Positions 1 through 7,858 of a DNA stretch of 11,311 nt are shown here, in pieces. Source of the DNA: Parachlorella kessleri (Eukaryota; Chlorophyta; Trebouxiophyceae; Chlorellales; Chlorellaceae); NCBI GenBank assembly GCA_001598975.1, contig BBXU01001768.1, positions 1 to 11,311 of the forward strand. Reading direction: 5' to 3'. Each line of letters starts with the position of its first letter. The stretch's first letter is position 1. A program made the position numbers and the translations under genes. The notes under the pieces were generated by a model. The model was given only the letters and a program-made list of their open reading frames with translations. It did no database searches and was not told the DNA's origin.

Positions 1-1480
1 GGGGAGCGCGCGTGGTGTGGGCACAGAGCTTGTCGGGCAGCGTGGCTGTTTGCTTTCGGTTGTAGGTATCCGGCACCTCTGACTCTGGCACCTTGACTTT
101 GTTGTGAGAGGAGGGAAGCCATCGAAAGGTGTGATGAGAGCAAGTGTGAGGGCCAGGGCAGGCCCGGGGGCCACAGCTTTTGCTCATGCCTGGCTGTGAG
201 TTGCCGTGCATGCAGGATGACTCGGTTGGCAAGGCCTAAGCAAGCCAAGGCGATGGAGCAGTGAGGCACCCCCCGGTTGAGGTGTGGGGGGCGGCTGATG
301 AGATGGCACTGCTGCCTGCTTGGAGGCGACTGCCCGGGCCCGGCTATTCATCAATTGAAACCTGTGTGACAGGACGGACTGCAAAGCTGCTATTTAGGCA
401 AAACTGCGGGCACGGTGGAAAGGGTATTGGTGTTACCTCGGGCATGGGAGGCGCGTCTTAAGGTTCGCCCTGGCCTCCCTGCAGGGGATGCCCTCCCCGG
501 CGCATTAAATGCAAAGCGTTTGCTTCGTTGGGTCTCGACTGCCACTGTTTTGTCAGTCTCTCTCTCTTTGATTCCAAGCCGCCTGCTATGTGTTTTTAGC
601 CGTCTTTGGTGGGTAACCCCCTTTAGAAGTATTTACAAGGTATGGGCTCGGGGCATGGTGGAATGCAAGGTCGACTAGTCAACATATGGCTTAGCTATGA
701 GTCCTTCTTTTAGCTTCTTTAACCACATTGTACCGCTGTGTATTCGGTGTGTTGCAGGGGGCTGGCTGGGTATATACTTTCAATGTAGCAGATAGGAAGA
801 ACCCCGTCCCTTAACCATGGCTGTTGTTGTTGGCTGTGCGGGTGTATGACTCAGCTTTGCTTCTTTCCTTGCCCCGGGTTGTAGGGTATGTCACCGCCTG
901 CCGGCGCCACTCCTGTTGTTACAGTTGAGGTTCTGCCTTGCACCGCCCTTCTCACTTCGCCCCACCGGTTTTCTCACTACCGCGCAATTCAGCATGTGCC
1001 CGCCTATCTTGCCCATTGGGCAGTCGTATTAAGTGTTAGCTGTGGCTGGGTGGCAGCCATGTGGTTGAGGGTTGGCCCTGGGTGGGAGGTCATGACCGTT
1101 GTTGTACTTGAGCACTTGTAAAGCTTCCTTCTCTCCTTTTGGAATTAGAGCAGTTGGAGGCAGGCAGGCAGGAGGTGTCGTTTGCATGAAAGGAAAGGCA
1201 TGGCGGCCTAACCGACAGGCCGCATCCCCTCCTTGCCGCTGCTCCTTCCCCCATGAATGTCGCGCTGCTTGCCCATGCACTCGCCAACTCACGCTGCGCC
1301 TCTGCTGCCCAGGTTCTGTTCCTCGCATCCTGCCTGCTGTTACTTGCATGTTCGCGACAAGGGATAGGGATACAGGGATCAGCAGGCTGACCTGCGGTTG
1401 CAAGGGACCTGGGAAAGAGGCCTTGCACTTACATACACTTGGGCAAGCCCCATGGCCAGTTCAGCATCCAGCCTGTGAAC
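1..1480. other. Region without a recognisable gene (possible 3' UTR of an upstream plus-strand gene)
   Basis: No reading frame here, on either strand, gives a protein that looks real; the open frames are short, overlap each other in several frames and lack convincing splice structure. The plus strand is richer in T and G than the rest of the window, with T/C runs near 556-572, and carries TGTAA at 1117-1121 and again just past this stretch at 1526-1530. TGTAA is the usual poly(A) signal of green algae, so the stretch could be the 3' untranslated end of a gene whose coding part lies left of the window. That is inference from composition only; it may equally be intergenic. Confidence 0.3.
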
Positions 1481-1489
1481 CAGCGGCAG

Positions 1490-1494
1490 TTACA
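1490..1494 (-). terminator. Candidate poly(A) signal of the large minus-strand gene
   Basis: TTACA on the plus strand reads TGTAA on the minus strand. It is the first such motif downstream of the stop codon at 2228-2226, and cleavage would fall roughly 10-20 nt further on. Support is motif plus position only. Confidence 0.35.
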
Positions 1495-1525
1495 CCTCCC
1501 TCGCCACCTGTTTAAGCCGACCACA

Positions 1526-1530
1526 TGTAA
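1526..1530 (+). terminator. Candidate plus-strand poly(A) signal TGTAA
   Basis: TGTAA is the green-algal polyadenylation motif. This copy would end a plus-strand transcript coming from the left. A five-base motif is expected several times by chance in 11 kb, so position is the only support. Confidence 0.2.
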
Positions 1531-2225
1531 AGGGCATCTATATATAAGGCATTCATATACAAGGGCATCCCATGCACGCCGCCCACAAACCAAGATTCGG
1601 CAACCCTACATTGCACTGCCTGCCGCCGTAAGGTACCACAACAGTTTTCAGTCCTCGTCATAGCGGTCAGCAGTGGTTGGCAAGCAGCAGTACTGGCTTC
1701 CTATAGGGCTGAGACTTCAGGCAACCAAGCAACCCACGATATGTCCGGGGACATGTCAGCTCTCACCGCCACCAGCACCCCCACCCACCCGCCAAAGGAT
1801 GCCACAACACACTGTGCTTGATGGAGCACACGGCTGCAGCCCTCCCAGATAACTCCCGATCCAGTGGGCACCGCGTGGGGTTGGCAGGGCTGCGTGTCCG
1901 GCTACCACACCACCTCCTTCACTTGCCCCCCTTCCCAACAAAGCAGCAGGTCTGCACGCCGCTGTCAGACCCAGCACGCAGGGCGGGCTGGTTGCCGCCG
2001 CCGGCAGATCCCAACACCCCCTCAGCCACATCCCCTCGCTCAAGCCTTCACAGCCAGGTCCCTGCCCTACATTGTTGGCTTGCCCGCCTGGCACCTTACG
2101 CCCTAGACGGTCACAGCTCCCAAGGATGCACCTCCTGGCCGCCCCCTGTGCCACCATGTTGCCAGACCCATGGAGGAGGCATCGTGGGGCTGCACCCCAG
2201 CTGGGAAGTAGCCCCTCCCCTGCCC

Positions 2226-5200
2226 TCACTTCCACTCCCCGGTGGCCGCAGGCTCCACCTCAATCCCCACCCTCTGCACCAGGGACAGGCACAGACACCC
2301 GCCTGGGTTGGCTTTGGCATCCAGAGAAAATGACAGAGCCAGGCGGCAGGTGCCCCTTCCTCACATCCACCTGCGTCGTTTTAAAGCCCTCTCCCAGGCT
2401 CTCCTCATGCTACCACGCCCGTGCCAGTGCCCATCCCCGTCCTCATGTGCCCCGAAGGCGGCGGCACCAGGGGCATAACCCAGAGCGTGCCTCACCCACA
2501 AAACCTCGCATCACCCACCAACCCTGGCACCTCACCTCCGCCTGCTCGTCCCCCCAACACCCACCACCAGGGCTGCCTCCCAGCAGCCGCCGGGCCATGC
2601 CGGTGCCTATGCCCCGCCCCCGTCCTGTTCTGCCCCAAAGGAGGGAGGCCCCACAAGGCCCACACCCCAACGACACATCTTACCCAACATTACAATCCAC
2701 ACCATTTGACCCCACCCCTCGCAGCCCCCACCTCCGCCTGTATCTCCTCCTTCAGCCCCTCCAGCAGACACTCCTCGTCGCTGTCCGGGCACTGCCGCTG
2801 CTTCTCTGCCCCCGACCCCGCCGGCGCCTCGTCTTCCGCCGGCGCCTCCACAGCTGCCTGGGCGCCGGCGCCCAGCTCAGCGCGCAGGTCGTCCGCGGCG
2901 CCCACCAGCAGGAACTCGCAGCGCTCGTAGTCCAGCAGCTGCAGGGGATGCGCAGCACAACACAACACAGCGCACAGGGGATCAGTACATCTCTTGTTGC
3001 AGTTGCAGCAACAGGCGGGGCTCCCCGGCGGCAAGCAGCTGGGTAGGTGGCAGGTGGCCCACATGGGAGGTCCTCCGCAGAGGCTACACGGCCTTACAGC
3101 AAACAGGCCACCCCCACCCCACCCCACCCCACCCACTCACGCGCGCGCGCACGCGCACACCAAGTGCAAGCTGCCTTGCTTCAGAATACACCGTTCAAAA
3201 GCCCCCCCCCTTCCCCACCAGCGCCAGGTCCTTGACGAATGCCGTACGCTATTGCAGCCCCCAACACCTCCACCCCCACCCCACCCCCACCCCCGTCGCC
3301 CTGGGGTAACATCAAGTTACTGCATCCCCCTGCAGGCCCGCCCGCCCGCCCGGCCGCTCACCTGCGGGTCCTTCACGGATATCCAGGAGTAGTTGCGGAA
3401 CTCCCGGCGCTTCTCCGCGCTGTAGTCAGCCTTGTCCTCCAGCCCCACGTTCGCACCGCCCCCCCGGTTCTCCGGGTTCTGCGCGCAGCACACGGGCACC
3501 CGGGAAAGAAGGGAAACTTCCTTGAGGGAGCAGGGGTGCAATTTTTTGGGAGCCTTCCAGGGGCTCCCCCCCATCAAAACGATGGCTCCGCCCTGGGCAG
3601 GGCTCGGCACTTGCTTGTTGGGACAGCCGAGTGGGCAGGGAGGGGGCGCTTCACTCCACTCTTCTGGTTCCTGTGTATGCACCCTTACCCACGGCTAGCG
3701 CGTCGAGTACCTTGCCTGTGCCGCATCTATTTTTCTTGCAACTGGCCGGTCCCACGACCAACAAGCCCAGAACCATGGGCGCAGACACCGCGCCAAGCCC
3801 GGGGTAGACACACAGGATCTCCCCTTACGCCACGACGAGGGCAGCAGCGCGCCCTAGCGGGAGCCAGCTGGCGTCTGACTCACCTTGACTGAGATGATGT
3901 AAGATCCCTCGTGCTGGATCCCCAGATCCTGCTGCACCTCGCCCACCTCAGCAGGCACCTCCAGCCTGCACACAAGAAGGGCAGGAGCACAGCCAAAAGG
4001 CTTTATTTAAAAAAAAACTGAAGCGTAAGGAGATAGATAATGTAAAAAAGACACGCATTTCATCTTTTTCAGCTGTGAGCCCTACGGTGTGGCTGGCCCC
4101 AAAGGTGCCCAGGATAAGCTCTTAACCACAGTCAGACGCCCCTGCTGCGGTGTGGTCCCCTTCTCTCTCCCCCCCCCTCTCTGTAGTTTGGGCCAATAAC
4201 AACACGCACCGGCCGTGAGTTGCTGCCACCCGCCCTGCTCGTCAGGCGGCACCGACTTATTACTTTTTCGCCGAAGGGAGGCCAGGACCACCTGAGCATG
4301 TTCACACCTTGTGACCCCATCCAAGTGCTTGGTTAGCAGTACGCCACATTTAGAAGAAAACCAAGGCCCACACCACCTATCACAAGCCACGCAGCCGCTG
4401 CCTCCCCCACGCTGAGGCAACCTCACCTCAATCGCGCACTCGACACCCCCCCCCTCCCCCACCCCCTCTCAGACACCAGGCGCGCACTTGTATGCCAGGT
4501 GTGTGTGGTCGCCGTGTGTCAGGATGGCGTACGTGCCCTCCCCCGCCGCCCTGGCCGCGCCCACCGTGCGGGTGCCACGTGTCTTGGTCTCGTAGCTCCT
4601 CTCGCCCAGACCCTGCAGCCAGCATGCTGGGTTGAAGGGGTTTAGGTAAATGCGGCTGTCTAGCCGTGCGAGTTGGTCCCCAGGGTCTACAAAGCTGGCC
4701 AAGCGGAGTACTTGGATTGACATTTGGCCCTGGACTTGAGTTGATTTGAGCGGGGATGTGCATGAGCTCTGAAGGATATAGAGTATGTGCGCAAAGCCTG
4801 AGCCGTGCACAACAAAACATAGTGAAACCTCCGCCTGCATACGCTGCCAAAGGCGCCGGTTACACAGGCCACATCTATCCAGCCAGGCAGCCACCCACCT
4901 CCACCAGCTGCTCCACGGTGTCGGCAGACGCCTCGATGAAACCGAAGAAGCGCTGCGGCAGCGGGGCGTGGGGGGCAGTGCAAGTGTTGTCTGCCGGGGC
5001 TCACCGCGCTCTCCCCACATCTTCGTTGCAGTACACCTTCATCCCGCCGGTCCCCACTTCCCCATTGTGGACACTAAGTACAATTAAAAAACGGATCCCA
5101 TAGCCATTCCTTGGCACACAACACATATGGCCTGCTCCCCAGGACAGCGTGCACCTCATGCCTGCTCCCCAGGACAGCGTGCACCTCATGCCTGCTCCCA

Positions 5201-7537
5201 GGATACCGTGCACCTCATGCCTGCTCCCCAGGACAGCGTGCGCCTCACGCCCGCTCCCTACGACAAAGTGCACCTCATGCCTGCACCTGCCCGCCCGCCC
5301 ACCTCCTTCCTCTCCACCGACGGCAGCCGCTTCTTGCCGATCACCGCCAGCCGCGCCTTGACGGCGCCCCCGACGGGCTCGGCCCGGGTGGGGCGCAGGA
5401 TCATGAAGAAGCGCTGCACGTCATCCACGCTGCCAGCCTCCTCCAGCCCCACCTGCACCCCAGCGGCGGCAAGCAGGGCTGGGGGTAAGCAGGGCGGGGG
5501 GGAAGCAGGGCAGGGGGGGGGGAGGGTCTAAAGCAGGGTTGGGGGTAAGCAGGGCAGGGGGGGGGAGGGTGTAAAGCAGGGCTGGGGGCAAGCAGGGCAG
5601 AGGGGGTAAGCAGGGCTGGGGGTAAGCAGGGCAACGGGGGTAAGCAGGCAGGGAGAACATGGTCTCCCCCGACGGAGGGGAAACAACCGTACTGTAAGTT
5701 TCTTGGAGAAGTTGGTGCCCAGGGCGCAGGGGGGTGGGAGGGTAAGATACTGTCGGCAACAACTGATTTAGCGCCCGTTTGCTGCCTGGCAGCAGCAGCA
5801 GATGCAGCCAGGAATATTCATTCAGAGCTGTCAGGTTGGCTTGCCTCTGCGGGCGCCACTGGACAGACCACAATGCCAGAGTTATGTTGGACAGCCAATC
5901 TGCTTCCCTACTCTGAACCGAAGCTGCGCTGTCAAGCCTGGCCGACAACTGCTGTCTGAAGACACCACAGTTCAGGCACGCCACGCGCTCTGGCCAACCA
6001 AACGCAGCGCTTAGTCAGCCTGTTCATCAGTACCTTGGGGCGGTACAGGAAGTAGATGCGGCCCCGCTCAATCTCCCCCTCCCCCTCCACTCCTGCCGCC
6101 ACCCCTTCCTTGCCAGCAGCAGCACCCTTGGCACCTGCGCTCAGGCAGTGCCACGGTGTTGTTCGTTTCAAGTGTGGGCCCCCTTGGACTGCATGCTGCG
6201 CGGCCTGCACACACTCAATTCGGGTAACCACCTGGACAGCCTACGGCATCTTGTTTTTCTCGCTACCTCACACCAACTTCCCTGTGAGGCCCAACCTCAC
6301 TCCACCGGGCCTTGGTCGCCCTGCTGCTGTTCCGCCCTGCCAAGACTCATCATGGTGGCTCTCATCAGACGGGTTGCGTGCATGGACTCAGGTCAAACAT
6401 TCTCGCGTGTACCTCTCGTTGCTGCCGGCCCTGCTTCCCCACTTGCGTCCTAACTTCTCCACAGGGCTTGGGTCCCCCTGCTATTGCTCTGGCCTGTGAG
6501 CCTTACCACCCCCGTTCTGTGGGGCCCCCCTCCCCCCCCCGCACCTGCCTCTCCCTCCGTGCCTTGGCCCTGCTGTTGCTGCTGCTCTGCCTGTCCTGCC
6601 ACCACCTCTTCCCCAGGCTGCTCCTTGTTCCCGCCGGCTGCAGCCGCCCCTTCCTCAGGGCTACCCCCGAGGTTCTTGATGCCCAGCTGACGCTTGCCCT
6701 TGCCCCTCCCCTTAGAAGAGGGGGTTTTGGGCGGCAAACCCTCCTTGCCTTCCTCCTTCCCGCCACCCTCGCCTGCACCTGGCAAGGGCAGCTTCCGCGG
6801 TTTGCCGAGTTTGCCAGGTGAACCAAAGCAGCCACAACCAGCAAGGCACTGCACCGGGCCGAGCATCGCTGACAGGGCTGTACCTAGGCATCTGGCGTGC
6901 TGCACGCTTTTAAGCATGCACATATGAGGGGCCAGCCTGTATGCGCAGGTCACCGAAAGCAAGAGTCACTCTCATGTCTCAACACCCAAAGAGCAGCACC
7001 AACACGGGCACCTGCACCCAGCTGGGCCACAGGCTGCTCCTTCATCTTTCCGCCTAGACCAAGCACCAAGACAAACACCTCCCCAAAAGTAAGCACACCT
7101 GCGGGGGGCTCCTCGGTTACTTTTTGCACTTTCTGCTGCGGCTGTGCTGGCTCCTCCGACTCCTCGTCGTACCCGCCCTCCTGCTCAGCCCCCTCCACTC
7201 GCTCCACAAACTCTGTGATCTTCTGCTGCTTCTGCTGCCCTGCGCAACAGCTAGGTGAGTCAGTTTAAGTCATGCTAGCACAAACAAAAGCCGCATGAGC
7301 GGCAGTCATGGCGGTGTCCAACGCTATCCTCCCCAGCCCCCAGGGATGATTGTTGCCTCACTTGTTCCATGCTGAAGCTGTGGAAGCTGTGGCCCTGTCC
7401 CAAACGTAGCGTCCATGTAGTACCACTTACTCCCACACAAGATGATATGGACATTCCTTACCCTGGTGGCCCTTATCAGCCATCTCCCCCTCCGATCCAC
7501 CAGCCTCCCGCTTCCTCGACGCCCTGGTTGCTACCAT
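2226..7537 (-). CDS. Conserved protein of unknown function, 444 residues, 11 exons
   Basis: Exons on the minus strand: 7537-7462, 7239-7099, 6778-6545, 6134-6034, 5452-5303, 4952-4899, 4612-4488, 3965-3884, 3478-3362, 2938-2732 and 2273-2226. They sum to 1335 nt and all phases match; introns are GT..CAG. Residues 1-170 are a charged low-complexity extension: a basic start (MVATRASRKRE), an acidic Gln-rich part, a Lys/Gly-rich patch (KGRGKGKRQ) and a poly-Gln tract. The conserved part begins with GRIYFLYRPK (175-184) and contains DDVQRFFMILRP, KKRLPS, RFFGFIEASADTVEQLVE (235-252), YETKTRGTR (259-267), HGDHTHLAY (285-293), EGSYIISVKNPE (313-324), LLDYERCEFLLVGA (361-374) and terminal GEWK. From memory these blocks mark an uncharacterised family of bacteria and plants; I cannot give a domain name or reaction. 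There is no membrane segment. The start was chosen for its context (A at -3, G at +4); an in-frame ATG at 7690 would add 51 residues. The exon 3 acceptor is the weakest point: 6868 or 6877 also keep phase. Confidence 0.85.
2274..2731 (-). other. Last intron of the large minus-strand gene (hides a 15-codon terminal exon)
   Basis: The donor follows GAG at 2734-2732 (GTGGGG) and the acceptor is GGTGCAG ending at 2274. If the donor is ignored, exon 10 runs on for 13 residues to a TAA at 2692-2690. Splicing instead joins in phase 0 to a short exon coding RVGIEVEPAATGEWK and then TGA. I prefer the spliced form because GEWK-type endings fit the bacterial relatives as I remember them, and because the read-through tail looks like intron sequence. 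Confidence 0.7.
3107..3160. repeat. C4A microsatellite followed by an alternating CG/CA tract
   Basis: About six copies of a CCCCA-like unit (3109-3136) run into a strictly alternating purine-pyrimidine stretch of about 23 nt (3138-3160, CACGCGCGCGCGC then ACGCGCACAC). It lies inside intron 9 of the large minus-strand gene. Alternating CG/CA runs are classic candidates for Z-form DNA. No coding role is seen. Confidence 0.8.
5130..5278. repeat. 30-bp minisatellite, five contiguous copies
   Basis: Copies lie at 5130-5159, 5160-5189, 5190-5218 (29 bp, one base lost), 5219-5248 and 5249-5278. Copies 1 and 2 are identical; copy 5 is the most diverged. The core on the plus strand is CCCAGGACAGCGTGCACCTC. 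The array sits in intron 5 of the large minus-strand gene, its last copy ending about 25 bp from the exon 5 donor at 5302. Because 30 is a multiple of three, the array is open in several frames and yields repetitive ORFs on both strands that are not judged to be genes. Confidence 0.93.
5464..5656. repeat. G-rich imperfect minisatellite (AAGCAGGGC-type units)
   Basis: About nine to ten imperfect units built on AAGCAGGG(C/T)TGGGGGT alternate with long G runs on the plus strand, including a larger nested duplication of about 45 bp (an AAAGCAGGG(T/C)TGGGGG segment plus its following G tract, near 5530-5600). It lies in intron 4 of the large minus-strand gene, directly upstream of the exon 5 acceptor at 5453. 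On the transcribed RNA it is C-rich and contains several CCCCCAG decoy acceptor-like sites. The plus strand has enough G runs for G-quadruplex formation. Confidence 0.9.
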
Positions 7538-7858
7538 GATGCGTTGCGGCCGAAGCTGACTTCCCGATGCTCCGCCTGATGGGAAGCTCTGTTGCCAGAG
7601 GGGGAGAAGAAGCTGCCCCTGCTTAGCGCCGACCGAGTGACGGAAGGTGCAGTTGGCCAGCAAGCAAAACTTCACAGGCAAAGCCAGCATTCACACGTTG
7701 GCCTCAATCCAAGGCGATCGCAGCCACGGTTTCCAGTGGTGCATTGCTGACTTGGCAGGTGATTGTGCAGGGCGCTAAAACCAAAGCAGTGTCGGAGGCG
7801 AGCACACCAAGCAAGTGAAACCCTAGTTTCCACAAAGTATTTCTAGGAGGGATTCGAT
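7538..7858. promoter_or_regulatory. Divergent promoter region between two head-to-head genes
   Basis: Only 321 bp separate the chosen start codon of the minus-strand gene (7537) from that of the plus-strand gene (7859), so both 5' UTRs and core promoters should lie here. I see no convincing TATA box. AAACCCTAG at 7818-7826 matches the plant telo-box, a motif known from promoters of translation and organelle-related genes in land plants; its role in algae is not established. The left part (7538-7690) is also an in-frame extension of the minus-strand ORF and may be 5' UTR or coding. Confidence 0.5.

Larger units (their letters stand above)
1478..2225 (-). other. Predicted 3' untranslated region of the large minus-strand gene
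   Basis: This follows the TGA stop at 2228-2226 on the minus strand. Going downstream, the first TGTAA motif on that strand is at 1494-1490, which would give a 3' UTR of about 740 nt, a normal length for volvocine and related algae. Several long open frames exist on both strands here, but they are proline, serine or glycine rich and look like by-products of GC-rich sequence. The end point is an estimate. Confidence 0.45.

Noticed and set aside
1756..2333. Overlapping ORFs on both strands, 159 and 171 residues
   Set aside because: Composition is biased low-complexity (Gly/Ala or Pro/Ser), neither has splice support or a domain, and the stretch fits the 3' UTR and last exon of the minus-strand gene.
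2690..2731. Read-through end of exon 10 to the TAA stop (VGAARGGVKWCGL)
   Set aside because: A phase-0 splice to 2273 gives a more family-like C-terminus. The unspliced stop also overlaps TGTAA, which would leave almost no 3' UTR.
2072..3046. Longest plus-strand open frame, about 324 residues
   Set aside because: It runs antisense over exons 10 and 11 of the minus-strand gene and intron 10, is rich in Pro, Arg and His as expected from C-rich sequence, and has no recognisable motif. The minus strand explains the region with matched splice phases.
3995..4050. A-rich patch in intron 7, possible tail of a retroposed element
   Set aside because: There is an A run but no target-site duplication, promoter boxes or recognisable element body beside it.
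5130..5278. CRISPR-like array
   Set aside because: The 30-bp units are contiguous with no spacers, and the setting is a eukaryotic intron.
5111..5531. Repetitive plus-strand ORFs (PHACSPGQRA-type repeats) and a minus-strand ORF of MRCTLSWGAG-type repeats
   Set aside because: They are by-products of the 30-bp minisatellite, whose period is a multiple of three and so opens several frames at once; the minus-strand one lies in an intron.
6694..6927. Plus-strand ORF opposite exon 3 of the large gene, and other antisense ORFs at 6056-6821
   Set aside because: Pro/Leu/Ser-rich mirror images of the Lys/Gly/Gln-rich minus-strand coding sequence, with no independent support.
7714..7721. GCGATCGC palindrome (cyanobacterial HIP1 sequence)
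   Set aside because: A single copy in GC-rich algal nuclear DNA is expected by chance and does not indicate cyanobacterial origin.
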